Below are positions 33,670-42,400 of a stretch of DNA of 64,000 nt, one piece after another. How positions within the stretch are numbered: position 1 is the first letter of the stretch; every line of letters starts with the position of its first letter. Origin of the DNA: Fumia xinanensis. GTDB lineage: Bacteria > Bacillota > Clostridia > Oscillospirales > Ruminococcaceae. The stretch is from contig NZ_JACRSV010000001.1 of NCBI RefSeq assembly GCF_014384905.1, positions 310,001 through 374,000 on the forward strand. Direction: 5' to 3'. Both the position numbers and the translations under genes were made by a program. The notes beneath the pieces are model-generated. The model was given only the letters and a program-made list of their open reading frames with translations, had not been told where the DNA came from and ran no database searches.

Positions 33670-34074
33670 ATGGAAATCCGATTAGCGCAGGCGGAGGATT
33701 TACCTCAAATCCTTGCCCATGACCGGTGGATTGCAAAAGATGTTCTCTCTGGGAAAATCGAGCGGGGAGAAGCGGCAGTCTGTATCGATGGCGGCGCCTT
33801 TGCCGGATGGCTCCGGTGGGGGCTTTTCTGGGACAACACACCCTTTCTTTCGATGATGCACTTGTTGCCTCGGTACCGAGGCAAAGGGTTCGGCTCTCAA
33901 ATGATGGCCTTTTGGGAAGGGGAAATGCAAAAGCAGGGGTATTCTGTGCTGATGACCTCCACTTCTTCTGCCGAAACATCCCAATATTTCTATCAAAAGC
34001 TCGGATATACTGCGGTAGGGAGCTTTACGCCTCCCGGTGAACCTTTGGAGCTGATATTTACAAAAAAACTTTGA
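33670..34074 (+). CDS. GNAT family N-acetyltransferase
   Basis: This 134-residue single GNAT domain has acetyl-CoA motif LLPRYRGKGFGSQMMAF (about 68-84), C-terminal SQYFYQKLGYTAVG and substrate unknown. ATG 33670 has AAAGGGACGG upstream. It follows ftsK by 61 bases and ends in a terminator whose first base is the last base of its stop codon. It shows no special similarity to the GNAT at 17946. Confidence 0.87.
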   Translation: MEIRLAQAEDLPQILAHDRWIAKDVLSGKIERGEAAVCIDGGAFAGWLRWGLFWDNTPFLSMMHLLPRYRGKGFGSQMMAFWEGEMQKQGYSVLMTSTSSAETSQYFYQKLGYTAVGSFTPPGEPLELIFTKKL

Positions 34075-34110
34075 CTCAGGCGGCGGGACAAACCGCCTGA
34101 GTTTTCTTTT
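34074..34110 (+). terminator. Intrinsic terminator after the acetyltransferase
   Basis: ACTCAGGCGG (34074-34083), 9-base loop, CCGCCTGAGT (34093-34102), followed by TTTCTTTT. It closes the tepA-ftsK transcription unit. Confidence 0.88.
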
Positions 34111-34122
34111 GAGGGGAACGGG

Positions 34123-34869
34123 ATGAAGATGAAAAAGCGGGTTTGGATACCGGCGGCGCTTCTTCTCTGCCTGTTGGCGGGCGGCGTTGAGATTTTCCTG
34201 CTGCACAGGGGAATCCTCCATTTCAACAATCCATCCAAGATTCAATTTCCTGTTCAGGGAGTGGACGTTTCCGCCCATCAGGGGAATATCGACTGGGAGG
34301 CGCTCAAAGGGCAAGGGGTAGACTTTGCCTATCTGAAAGCAACCGAGGGGAGTTCTTTTCAGGACAGGCAGTTTGCTTTTAACTGGGAAAACGCCCAAAA
34401 GGCCGGGATTCTCACTGGAGCTTACCATTTTTTCAGCTTTGACAGCGAAGGTAAAACCCAGGCGGAGAATTTTATTGCCGCTGTTCCCAAAACGACGGGG
34501 ACGCTTCCGCCGGTGGTAGATATTGAGTTTTACGGGGATAGGGAGCAAAACCGGCCCTCCAAAGAAGAGACGGCGGGAATTCTCGATGTATTGCTGGACG
34601 AGTTGGAAGCCTATTACGGCATGAAACCCGTATTATATGCGACGATGAAATCCTACCGGGAGTATTTAGATAGCGGATACGAAGAATACCCCATCTGGAT
34701 TCGGGATGTGTTTTCCTGTCCCAATCTGCCGGGTGGGAGGGAATGGGCCTTCTGGCAGTATTCCTCCCGCCATCGGATGAAGGGCTACTATGGAAGGGAG
34801 CCGTTTATCGACCGAAACGTTTTTAACGGTGCTTTGGAAGAATTGAAACAGATGTGTATTGCCCCGTAA
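34123..34869 (+). CDS. Glycoside hydrolase family 25 lysozyme
   Basis: This 248-residue protein has a signal anchor at about 6-24, then a GH25 domain with GVDVSAHQGNIDW (catalytic Asp region) at about 46-58, FAYLKATEG near 70 and the acidic pair in PPVVDIEF near 130. It cleaves N-acetylmuramoyl linkages in peptidoglycan outside the membrane. No binding repeats or phage features accompany it, so it is a host muramidase rather than an endolysin. The stop codon lies in a small GCCCC/GGGGC hairpin just before ygiQ. Confidence 0.92.
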   Translation: MKMKKRVWIPAALLLCLLAGGVEIFLLHRGILHFNNPSKIQFPVQGVDVSAHQGNIDWEALKGQGVDFAYLKATEGSSFQDRQFAFNWENAQKAGILTGAYHFFSFDSEGKTQAENFIAAVPKTTGTLPPVVDIEFYGDREQNRPSKEETAGILDVLLDELEAYYGMKPVLYATMKSYREYLDSGYEEYPIWIRDVFSCPNLPGGREWAFWQYSSRHRMKGYYGREPFIDRNVFNGALEELKQMCIAP

Positions 34870-34894
34870 TGGGGCCTATCATAAAGGAGACTGT

Positions 34895-36865
34895 ATGAAC
34901 GAATTTTTGCCCGTCTGCCGGGAAGATATGGAACAAAAGGGGATTGAACAGCTGGATTTCATCTGCGTCACCGGGGACAGCTATGTGGATCACCCCAGCT
35001 TTGGGGTGTCCATCATCTCCCGCGTCATTGAGGCGGAAGGGTACACAGTGGGGATTATCGCCCAGCCGAACTGGCGGTCCCAGAAGGACTTCACAAAGCT
35101 GGGCCGGCCAAAATACGCCTTTATGGTCACGTCGGGAAACATTGATTCGATGGTGGCCCATTACACCGTCGCCCTCAGAAAGCGCACCGACGACGCCTAC
35201 ACCGCTGGGGGAAAGGCGGGCAAGCGCCCCGATCGGGCGGTCATCGTTTACTGCCGGAAAATCCGGGAGATTTACGGGGACATTCCCATCGTCATCGGTG
35301 GATTAGAGGCGTCTCTTCGGCGGTTTGCCCATTACGATTACTGGGACGACGCAGTGCGGCCGTCCATTCTTGTAGATAGTGGAGCCGACCTTCTCTCTTA
35401 CGGTATGGGGGAGCTTCAGACCATCGAGATCGTGGGCCGCCTGGCTGGCGGGGAGGACATCCACAGCTTGACCGACATTAGGGGCACCTGTTATCTCACC
35501 GATCCGGTAAACACCCCCTACGGCGGCGTCCAGTGCCCGGATTTTCAGGTGGTGTGCCGGGACAAGAAAAACTACTGCAAGGCCACCAAAATCCAGATGG
35601 ACAACCAGGACGAAATTACCGGGCGGACGGTTTTGCAGCGGCAGGGGGACAAGATGCTGGTACAAAATCCCCCCATGCGGGTGCTGACCACCGAGGAGTT
35701 AGACCGGGTGTACGCCCTGCCCTATACCCGCACTTACCATCCGATGTACGAGGAATTGGGCGGGGTGCCCGGTATCGAGGAGGTGGAATTTTCCATCGCC
35801 CACAACAGAGGGTGCTTTGGAAACTGCAATTTCTGTTCCATCGCTTTTCATCAGGGGCGGAAGATTGCCGTCCGCAGCGAGGAGTCGGTTTTACGAGAAG
35901 CGGAGCTTTTGACGACGCTGCCGAACTTTAAAGGGTATATCCACGATGTGGGCGGCCCCACCGCAAACTTCAGGCAGCCCTCCTGCACAAAGCAGATGGA
36001 AAAGGGACTCTGCGTCGGTAAGAAATGTCTCGCGCCGACCCCCTGCAAGGCGCTGGAAGTGGATCACCGGGGGTATCTGGAGCTTCTGCGGGAGGTGCGG
36101 GCCATCAAGGGAGTTAAAAAGGTGTTTATCCGCTCCGGCATCCGGTATGACTATATGATGGAGGACAAGGACGACAGCTTTTTCAGGGAGCTTGTGGAAC
36201 ACCATGTCAGCGGACAGCTGAAAGTGGCTCCGGAGCATTGCAGCGGCGACGTTTTGGACTGTATGGGTAAGCCCCATATTGAAGTTTACAAGGCCTTTGC
36301 TGAAAAATTCTATCAGATTACCAAAAAATTGGGGAAAAAGCAGTTCCTGGTGCCCTATCTTATGTCTTCTCACCCGGGGAGCACCTTAAAAGACGCTGTT
36401 GAGCTGGCGTTGTTTTTAAAAGAACAGGGCATCCACCCCGAACAGGTGCAGGATTTTTACCCCACTCCGGGGACGGTGTCCACCTGTATGTTTTTCACCG
36501 GGTTAAACCCCTACACCATGGAACCGGTTTTTGTGCCGAAAACGCCGGAAGAAAAGGCGATGCAGCGCGCCCTTTTGCAGTATTTCCTGCCGAAAAACCA
36601 CGCTTTGGTAGTGAAAGCTCTGCGGCAGGCGGGGCGGTCTGATTTGATCGGCACTGGTCAAAAATGTTTGGTGCCGCCTCTGCGGGAAACGTATGGAACA
36701 GCAAAAAATGCCCATACTCAAAAGGCGGGTCCGGCAAAGCGCTCCACTCACGATGGGCAGAGCGGCCGAAAAAATGACTTTGGGGGAAAAAAGAATTCCG
36801 GAGGGACAAAACGGCCGGTACAGAAAGGACGGAAACAGCATCCGTTCGTCAAAAGACCTAAATAA
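34895..36865 (+). CDS. YgiQ family radical SAM protein
   Basis: This 656-residue protein begins with a YgiQ N-terminal domain (DYIxVTGDSYVDHPSFG-like text at 17-40). The radical SAM cluster motif is C-x3-C-x2-C in NRGCFGNCNFCS at about 307-314. The DUF3362-type C-terminal region follows. The last ~60 residues form a Lys/Gly/Arg-rich basic tail that may bind RNA or DNA. Radical SAM enzymes cleave S-adenosylmethionine with a 4Fe-4S cluster; the reaction of YgiQ is not established. ATG 34895 follows AAAGGAG. Confidence 0.88.
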   Translation: MNEFLPVCREDMEQKGIEQLDFICVTGDSYVDHPSFGVSIISRVIEAEGYTVGIIAQPNWRSQKDFTKLGRPKYAFMVTSGNIDSMVAHYTVALRKRTDDAYTAGGKAGKRPDRAVIVYCRKIREIYGDIPIVIGGLEASLRRFAHYDYWDDAVRPSILVDSGADLLSYGMGELQTIEIVGRLAGGEDIHSLTDIRGTCYLTDPVNTPYGGVQCPDFQVVCRDKKNYCKATKIQMDNQDEITGRTVLQRQGDKMLVQNPPMRVLTTEELDRVYALPYTRTYHPMYEELGGVPGIEEVEFSIAHNRGCFGNCNFCSIAFHQGRKIAVRSEESVLREAELLTTLPNFKGYIHDVGGPTANFRQPSCTKQMEKGLCVGKKCLAPTPCKALEVDHRGYLELLREVRAIKGVKKVFIRSGIRYDYMMEDKDDSFFRELVEHHVSGQLKVAPEHCSGDVLDCMGKPHIEVYKAFAEKFYQITKKLGKKQFLVPYLMSSHPGSTLKDAVELALFLKEQGIHPEQVQDFYPTPGTVSTCMFFTGLNPYTMEPVFVPKTPEEKAMQRALLQYFLPKNHALVVKALRQAGRSDLIGTGQKCLVPPLRETYGTAKNAHTQKAGPAKRSTHDGQSGRKNDFGGKKNSGGTKRPVQKGRKQHPFVKRPK

Positions 36866-36947
36866 CACGGGACGGCCTATCGGAAAGACACCACATAGCC
36901 GTATTTTTTAACTTTGCCGACAATTCCCAGAAAGGACGACTATTTTC

Positions 36948-37904
36948 ATGGCGAAGAAAAAACGCAGAAAACAAAAGCAGAAGGTCAACTGGTCGGTGGT
37001 GATCGCTGCGGCGATCCTCCTAAGCGCCTTTACCGTCGTGACTTTGTTCAACGGCAAGGACTGGAGCAAGTGGCTCCCTGACGGGGATTCACTGCCGCCG
37101 GGAATTTTCACCGGGTCGTCCCTTAGCGATGTACCCGACGCCGATGTGCTGGTTCATTATATCGATGTGGGGCAAGGCGACAGTATGCTCATTCAAGCAG
37201 GAGACGCCAACATCCTCATCGATGCCGGTGAAAACGATATGGCGGGGGAAGTAGTGGCCTATTTAAACAGCGTCGGTGTCGACACACTGGACATGGTGGT
37301 GGGTTCCCACCCCCACTCCGACCACATCGGCGGCATGGACGTAGTCATCGACACTTTCGATGTAAAACAGGTCATTATGGGCGATGTGCCCAAGGCAATT
37401 ATCCCCACCACCAGAACCTATACCGATGTATTGAAGACGGTGAAAAACAAGGGGCTCACCGTGACCCTCGCCCATGCTGGGGACAGCTATGAAATCGGCG
37501 GGGGAACCCTTTCGGTGTTGGGCCCGGTGGAGACCTATTACGATTTAAACAGCACGTCTTTGGTGATGAAGTTTACATACGGCGATGTTTCTTTTCTGTT
37601 TACCGGGGATCAGGAAGCGGATGCGGAAAAAGAATTGGTCGCTTCCGGGGCTGACGTTTCCGCTACGGTGTTGAAGCTGGGACATCACGGAAGCAGCACT
37701 AGTTCCAGCGAAGAATTTTTGGATGCGGTGGGAGCGGAGTGTTATGTCATCCAGGTCGGCGAGGGAAATAAGTATAATCACCCACACGCCGAAATTAGGG
37801 AAAAGCTCAAAAAAACCGGCAAGCCAGTTTACCGCACCGATTTAAATGGCGACATCGTCATCGCCACTGACGGGAAGACCTTTGATGTGTATACCGGAAA
37901 GTAA
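36948..37904 (+). CDS. Secreted ComEC-like metallo-beta-lactamase fold hydrolase
   Basis: This 318-residue protein has a basic N-terminus with one membrane helix at about 14-34, then a metallo-beta-lactamase domain. The metal motif is SHPHSDHIGG (about 118-127), later ligands are in FTGDQEAD and KLGHHGSS, and YIDVGQGDS is typical of ComEC/Rec2 C-terminal domains. It is the stand-alone form, anchored outside the cell, probably a nuclease or phosphodiesterase. The DUF3006 gene follows by 14 bases, a common pairing. Confidence 0.87.
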   Translation: MAKKKRRKQKQKVNWSVVIAAAILLSAFTVVTLFNGKDWSKWLPDGDSLPPGIFTGSSLSDVPDADVLVHYIDVGQGDSMLIQAGDANILIDAGENDMAGEVVAYLNSVGVDTLDMVVGSHPHSDHIGGMDVVIDTFDVKQVIMGDVPKAIIPTTRTYTDVLKTVKNKGLTVTLAHAGDSYEIGGGTLSVLGPVETYYDLNSTSLVMKFTYGDVSFLFTGDQEADAEKELVASGADVSATVLKLGHHGSSTSSSEEFLDAVGAECYVIQVGEGNKYNHPHAEIREKLKKTGKPVYRTDLNGDIVIATDGKTFDVYTGK

Positions 37905-37918
37905 GGGAGTGACTGCAA

Positions 37919-38137
37919 ATGGAATTTTGGATCATTGACCGGTTGGAAGATACTTTCGCCGTCTGCGAAGACGAAAGCCGGCAGCGAAGGGAGATTCTCC
38001 TTGCAGATTTGCCGGAGGACGTCAGAGAAGGGGATGTTCTGTGTCTGAAAGATGGGGAATATCACATAGACCGGGCAGAGACCAAGCGCCGCCGGGAGGA
38101 AAACAGCAGACTTTTAGAAAGTCTGCTGGGAGAATAG
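37919..38137 (+). CDS. DUF3006 family protein (72 aa)
   Basis: This small acidic protein begins MEFWIIDRLEDTFAVCED and has EDVREGDVLCLKDGEY, the usual DUF3006 pattern. It ends with a charged helix. DUF3006 genes commonly follow ComEC-like metallo-beta-lactamase genes, as here, so a partner role is inferred. Function is unknown. Confidence 0.82.
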   Translation: MEFWIIDRLEDTFAVCEDESRQRREILLADLPEDVREGDVLCLKDGEYHIDRAETKRRREENSRLLESLLGE

Positions 38138-38168
38138 AAAGTAAGTCATCAGGAAGGGTTTTGACAAA

Positions 38169-39053
38169 ATGAGCAAGGCAAAAATCGGATTTATCTGCTC
38201 GATGCTGATTGCTGGAAGCCTGGGGTTGTTTGTTCGGGGTATTCCCCTGTCCTCGGCGCAGATAGCACTTGTACGGGGTATCGTTGGGAGCCTCTTTATC
38301 TTCGGGTTTGCCTGTTTATCGGGCAGGCGGTTCTCTTTTAACTGCATCCGGAAAAATCTGGTACCTTTGCTGCTGTCCGGTATTGCTTTGGGCTTCAATT
38401 GGATGCTGCTGTTTCAGGCGTACCGGTATACTACTATCGCTACCGCTACCATCTGCTACTATTTTGCGCCTGTACTAATTCTATTTTTGTCACCCCTCGT
38501 CCTCAAGGAAAGACTCGACAAGATAAAAGTACTTTGTATTTTAGTAGCTATGGCGGGAATGGTCTGCGTGGCGGGTAATGGTGGAATTGGGGACGGAAAT
38601 TTCTTGGGTATTTTGTATGGGCTGGGAGCGGCTTTGGTGTACGCCTCCATCGTGCTATTAAACAAACGGCTCCAAGACATTTCCGGCGTGGAAAGCGCCT
38701 TTGTTCAGCTTCTCGTGTCGGCTATAGCCATGTTTCCCTACGTGCTTTTCACCGACGGAATCCATTTTGCCAAAATTTCCGGGACGGCTATTTTGCTGTT
38801 GATTGTAGTGGGAATCGTCCATACGGGCGTTATGTATCTTCTGTATTTTTCCTGCCTGCAAAAGCTCTCGAGTCAGACGGCAGCGGTGTTCAGCTATATC
38901 GACCCGGTTTCCGCCATTGTGTTCGCGGCGGTATTTCTTAGTGAGGGGATGATGCCGTTGCAGATTGCCGGAGGGGTGCTGGTTCTGGGAGCGACTCTTC
39001 TAAACGAGATCTATACGTTTCAAAAAGATAAAAGGAAACTTTCGATTGAATAA
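38169..39053 (+). CDS. EamA/DMT family transporter
   Basis: This 294-residue protein has ten predicted transmembrane helices in two EamA repeats (about 1-140 and 150-285), the drug/metabolite transporter fold. Members export amino acids, nucleotides or other metabolites; the substrate cannot be read. ATG 38169 has GGAAGGG upstream. It ends with a terminator and is the last gene of this rightward block. Confidence 0.88.
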   Translation: MSKAKIGFICSMLIAGSLGLFVRGIPLSSAQIALVRGIVGSLFIFGFACLSGRRFSFNCIRKNLVPLLLSGIALGFNWMLLFQAYRYTTIATATICYYFAPVLILFLSPLVLKERLDKIKVLCILVAMAGMVCVAGNGGIGDGNFLGILYGLGAALVYASIVLLNKRLQDISGVESAFVQLLVSAIAMFPYVLFTDGIHFAKISGTAILLLIVVGIVHTGVMYLLYFSCLQKLSSQTAAVFSYIDPVSAIVFAAVFLSEGMMPLQIAGGVLVLGATLLNEIYTFQKDKRKLSIE

Positions 39054-39074
39054 AAGGGTCTATGCACTTGTGAG

Positions 39075-39102
39075 AAAAGGGACGGCTTAAGCCGTCCCTT
39101 TT
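39075..39102. terminator. Intrinsic terminator after the EamA gene
   Basis: AAAAGGGACGGC (39075-39086), loop TTAA, GCCGTCCCTTTT (39091-39102): a perfect 12-bp stem with A and T runs, able to work in both directions. Confidence 0.9.
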
Positions 39103-39266
39103 TATACAATACAGCGTTTATATTCTTTGTCTTTATAGATGGCAAAGTCGTTTTTACTTGCCTTTTTCGCGGGATATCGAATATTTTCATATGATATATA
39201 ACCATCCATGGGGTCAATAATCCGTTGCAGCCATCCCACAATATCAGCGGTTGTACATGTCTGCAA
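39102..39266 (-). pseudogene. C-terminal remnant of an unknown gene (54 codons)
   Basis: On the minus strand a frame opens at TTG 39266 and ends TAA 39104-39102. It encodes a protein-like text containing GWLQRIIDPMDGYISYENIR and a Lys-rich end YKDKEYKRCIV, with natural codon use. It has no ribosome binding site and an in-frame TGA directly upstream, so it looks like the 3' end of a lost gene. I do not recognise the family. Its left end meets an inverted repeat at 39261-39270. Confidence 0.35.
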
Positions 39267-39341
39267 TCAAAATAAAAACGAAATGATCTCAGGATTATTT
39301 ATATTATACTGAAATATTGACGTAAATGTAATTGATTGCAG
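39261..39341. repeat. Perfect 10-bp inverted repeats flanking 61 bp
   Basis: CTGCAATCAA (39261-39270) and TTGATTGCAG (39332-39341) are perfect inverted copies around 61 A/T-rich bases. This could be a small palindromic insertion or the remains of a mobile element; its left arm marks the break point of the gene remnant. The rest of the 39103-39545 gap shows nothing else apart from the hprK promoter. Confidence 0.4.
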
Positions 39342-39431
39342 GGTTATTTTGAAATCTCCTATTTCTTGTTTGAAAGCGGGATAAGCTCTCCCCCTTGCTT
39401 TTTCAGAATCATAATTTTTATACTTGCTATA

Positions 39432-39461
39432 TTGCCAAAAGAGGCTATTCTGGTGTATAAT
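39432..39461 (+). promoter_or_regulatory. Promoter of the hprK operon
   Basis: TTGCCA (39432-39437), 18-bp spacer, TATAAT (39456-39461), 84 bases before hprK. This probably drives the long operon hprK to dnaE. Confidence 0.6.
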
Positions 39462-39545
39462 AATACCGTATGTAACCGCCTGCAGAAATGTGGCAGATTC
39501 GTCTGCTTGAACCCATGACAGGGGCGGAAAAAGGGGGAAATAACA

Positions 39546-40508
39546 ATGGCGTCGAATTTTACTGTTTCGCTGGCACGGCTGATTAAAGAATTTTCTCTGG
39601 AAAGTATTTATCTGCCTCAGGACCCAGCGGAAATCATGATTTCGTCCAGTGAAGTGAACCGGCCAGGACTGTTGATTACCGGATTCAAAAACTATTTTGA
39701 CCCGGATCGCATCCAGATTATCGGAAAGATGGAAAACGCATATCTGAACGACCTTAGTCCTGAAGTGCGGATGGAGCGCTTGGACGCTATGTGCGCCATG
39801 AAAATTCCCGCTGTCATCGTCACCCGCGGCATGGACATCGTGCCGGAACTCATTGCAGCAGCGGAAGAGCACCAGGTGCCTATCGTCCGTACTCAAGAGT
39901 CCACCTCCAGTTTTATGGCAACGATTATTTCATTCCTAAATGTGGAGCTGGCTCCCCGGATCACCCGCCATGGCGTTTTAGTGGAGGCCTATGGCGAGGG
40001 TATTCTGATTCTCGGAGACAGCGGCGTGGGAAAGAGCGAAACCGCCATTGAACTTGTCAAGAGGGGACACCGGCTCATCGCCGACGACGCAGTGGAAATC
40101 CGCCGGGTTTCCAACCGGACGCTGGTGGGGACGTCTCCGGACAATATCCGCCACTTTTTGGAGCTCCGCGGCATCGGCATCATTAACGCCCGAAGGCTTT
40201 TCGGCATGGGTTCGGTCAAGATGACCGAAAAGATCGACATGATCGTCAAGCTGGAGCATTGGGACCCGGCTAAGGTTTACGATCGGATGGGGATGGAAAA
40301 CGAGTATACCACCATCCTGGGACTAAAAGTGCCCTCCTTGACCATTCCGGTCAAGCCCGGACGGAACTTAGCCATTATCCTGGAAGTTGCCGCCATGAAC
40401 AACCGCCAGAAAAAGATGGGCTATAATGCGGCTCAGGAACTACTGGCGAATCTCGGCATGCCGGTGGATCAGGATAAGCCGGAAGTAGAAAAAGACTGGA
40501 ATTTCTAG
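39546..40508 (+). CDS. hprK: HPr kinase/phosphorylase
   Basis: This 320-residue bifunctional enzyme phosphorylates HPr at the regulatory serine and removes the phosphate, controlling carbon catabolite repression. It has an N-terminal domain (1-130) and a C-terminal catalytic domain with Walker A GDSGVGKSETA near 157-167, the conserved LIADDAVEIRR near 177, and the HprK signature with LELRGIGIINARRLFG near 200-215. ATG 39546. First gene of a long rightward operon that also contains glucokinase, consistent with sugar control. Confidence 0.95.
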   Translation: MASNFTVSLARLIKEFSLESIYLPQDPAEIMISSSEVNRPGLLITGFKNYFDPDRIQIIGKMENAYLNDLSPEVRMERLDAMCAMKIPAVIVTRGMDIVPELIAAAEEHQVPIVRTQESTSSFMATIISFLNVELAPRITRHGVLVEAYGEGILILGDSGVGKSETAIELVKRGHRLIADDAVEIRRVSNRTLVGTSPDNIRHFLELRGIGIINARRLFGMGSVKMTEKIDMIVKLEHWDPAKVYDRMGMENEYTTILGLKVPSLTIPVKPGRNLAIILEVAAMNNRQKKMGYNAAQELLANLGMPVDQDKPEVEKDWNF

Positions 40509-40520
40509 GAGGAAGTCTGA

Positions 40521-41246
40521 TTGAACATTCAAGTGGAAGTCCACTGCCATACAAACGTAGTCAAACACGCCTACTCGACGATCATTGAGGCGGTACAGTG
40601 CGCAAAGGAGGCGGGACTTCGGGGCGTCGCCATTACTGACCACGGGCCGGAGCTTTTCGACGGGGCGCCGCTTCTCTATTTCCGCAATATGGACCTGATT
40701 TCGGACGAGATGTACGGCGTCCGCATCCTAAGGGGAGTGGAAGCAAATATTCTCGACGCTGACGGACGGATCGACTTGCCGCCGGAAGTGCTGGGCAGGC
40801 TCGATTGGGTCATTGCATCTATCCACGCGCCGGAATTTGAGGCGTCAGATTATGAGGCCTGTACCTCCGCCTATTTGGGAGCGCTCGATAATCCATATGT
40901 GGATATGTTGGGCCATACGGGAAGGGGAAGGTTTTTCTACGATTACGAAACTGTTATCGAGCGCCTTGTGGAGCGGGAAAAAATTATGGAATTCAATGAG
41001 CACAGTTTCGACAAGCCAGGCGCTGAGGAGCGCTGTCTCGAAATCGCAAAGCTCTGCAAAAAATACGGAGCGCGTGCGTGCGTTGGCTCCGACGCCCATT
41101 TCGCGGCAGCTGTGGGAGAGGTTCCCCGGACTCTGCAGATGCTGAAAGAAATCGATTACCCGGAAAATTTAATCCTCAACCTCAATGCAGACTGTTTTTA
41201 TGATTATATCGAAAATCGGAAACATCGTCTGGCAAAATTAAAATAG
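40521..41246 (+). CDS. PHP domain phosphatase, YcdX-like
   Basis: This 241-residue protein has metal ligands in VEVHCHTN (5-12), ITDHGPE (38-44), GVEANI near 74, ASIHAPEF near 96, and later GSDAHF near 193. This is the PHP fold with a trinuclear metal site, as in YcdX/HisJ-type phosphatases. TTG 40521 is the start, with AGGAGG 8 bases before, 12 bases after hprK. The substrate is unknown; a phosphorylated sugar or nucleotide is plausible from context. Confidence 0.88.
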   Translation: MNIQVEVHCHTNVVKHAYSTIIEAVQCAKEAGLRGVAITDHGPELFDGAPLLYFRNMDLISDEMYGVRILRGVEANILDADGRIDLPPEVLGRLDWVIASIHAPEFEASDYEACTSAYLGALDNPYVDMLGHTGRGRFFYDYETVIERLVEREKIMEFNEHSFDKPGAEERCLEIAKLCKKYGARACVGSDAHFAAAVGEVPRTLQMLKEIDYPENLILNLNADCFYDYIENRKHRLAKLK

Positions 41247-41254
41247 AATCATAT

Positions 41255-41280
41255 GCCCGCCAGGGAATGCTTTGGCGGGC
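41255..41280 (+). terminator. Hairpin between PHP gene and glcK
   Basis: GCCCGCCA (41255-41262) pairs with TGGCGGGC (41273-41280). Only TTAAT follows, so it is a weak terminator or an mRNA processing or stability element inside the operon. Confidence 0.45.
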
Positions 41281-41301
41281 TTAATAGAAAGGTTTGAAAT
41301 T

Positions 41302-42264
41302 ATGAAGTACTACATTGGCATCGATTTAGGCGGCACATTTATCAAAGCGGGTGTCGTAGATGAAAACTGCAAAGTGGTGGCTAAGGCTTCCATCCCTTCC
41401 TCTGTGGATGGAAACGACGAGGCACTGGCGGGTCGGATGGTGGAATGTGCGCAGAAAGCGCTGGCAGAGCTGAATCTCACCATCGACGACATCGAATCTG
41501 TTGGCGTTGGAACCCCGGGCGCTGTGGATGTGAAAACGGGAACCGTGATTTATTCCTGCAATTTACAGTTTGAGAACACGCCTCTGGCAAAATACGTGGA
41601 GGAGCGGATTCACAAGGCAGTCTATCTTGAAAACGACGCAAATGTGGCTGCTTACGGTGAAGCCATCGCGGGCGCGGCAAAAGGAATTAGCGATGTTATT
41701 ATGATCACGCTGGGAACCGGTGTCGGCGGCGGAATCATTATTGATGGCAAGATCTATTCCGGATTCAACGGAATCGGCGGTGAGCTTGGACATATTGTCA
41801 TCGACTATAACGGCCGGGCCTGCGCCTGCGGGAGAAAGGGCTGTCTGGAGGCGTATGCCTCAGCCTCTGCACTGGTAAAGATGACCCAGGAGGCTATGGA
41901 GGCGAATCCCCAGTCCAAGCTTTGGGAAGTGGCAAAGACTCTCGATGAAGTCAATGGCAAAACCGCCTTTGACGCCATGCGCATGGGTGACGAAGTGGGC
42001 AAAAGGCTGGTGGATGATTACATTAGCTATCTGGGCTGCGGCCTCGCAAACTATATCAATATTTTCCAGCCGGAGGTATTACTTATCGGCGGCGGCATCT
42101 GCAAGGAAGGAGAAACTTTGCTTGCCCCCCTGCGGGAGATCTTGAAAACTGAGACTTATGGCCTTGAGAGTACTGCTACCACTACACTAAAAGTAGCAGA
42201 GCTTGGAAACGACGCCGGAACCATCGGTGCTGCCATGCTCTGGAGAATGCACGAAAAGAAATAA
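41302..42264 (+). CDS. glcK: Glucokinase, ROK family
   Basis: This 320-residue enzyme phosphorylates glucose with ATP. It has N-terminal ATP motif GIDLGGTFIKAG (5-16), sugar-binding ENDANVAAYGE and GELGHI, and the ROK zinc motif CACGRKGCLE (about 175-184). ATG 41302 with AAAGG 9 bases upstream. It lies in the hprK operon, which joins catabolite control to glycolytic entry. Confidence 0.92.
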   Translation: MKYYIGIDLGGTFIKAGVVDENCKVVAKASIPSSVDGNDEALAGRMVECAQKALAELNLTIDDIESVGVGTPGAVDVKTGTVIYSCNLQFENTPLAKYVEERIHKAVYLENDANVAAYGEAIAGAAKGISDVIMITLGTGVGGGIIIDGKIYSGFNGIGGELGHIVIDYNGRACACGRKGCLEAYASASALVKMTQEAMEANPQSKLWEVAKTLDEVNGKTAFDAMRMGDEVGKRLVDDYISYLGCGLANYINIFQPEVLLIGGGICKEGETLLAPLREILKTETYGLESTATTTLKVAELGNDAGTIGAAMLWRMHEKK

Positions 42265-42296
42265 ACGCACTGTTTGGCGCGTATATATGAGAGAGG

Positions 42297-42363
42297 CAAA
42301 AGAATTTTTTCTTTTGTTCTGTCTCCTGAGGGCACAGGACATTGCGCTTTCAGGAGACAGAAC
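42297..42363 (+). promoter_or_regulatory. Two abutting hairpins in the murB leader
   Basis: CAAAAGAA 42297-42304 pairs with TTCTTTTG 42309-42316. The next stem begins on the same G: GTTCTGTCTCCTGA 42316-42329 with TCAGGAGACAGAAC 42350-42363, a perfect 14-bp stem with a 20-base loop. No T run follows, and murB begins 38 bases later with a weak ribosome binding site. This may be a protein- or RNA-binding leader element or an operon processing site. Confidence 0.5.
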
Positions 42364-42400
42364 ACTCAAATTCACCGAATGCGGGGGTTAATGTCACAGA

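Noticed and set aside
39267..39896. 209-codon minus-strand frame overlapping the start of hprK
   Set aside because: It runs antisense to hprK and its promoter, with no ribosome binding site. The protein-like fragment in this area is the shorter frame at 39102-39266.
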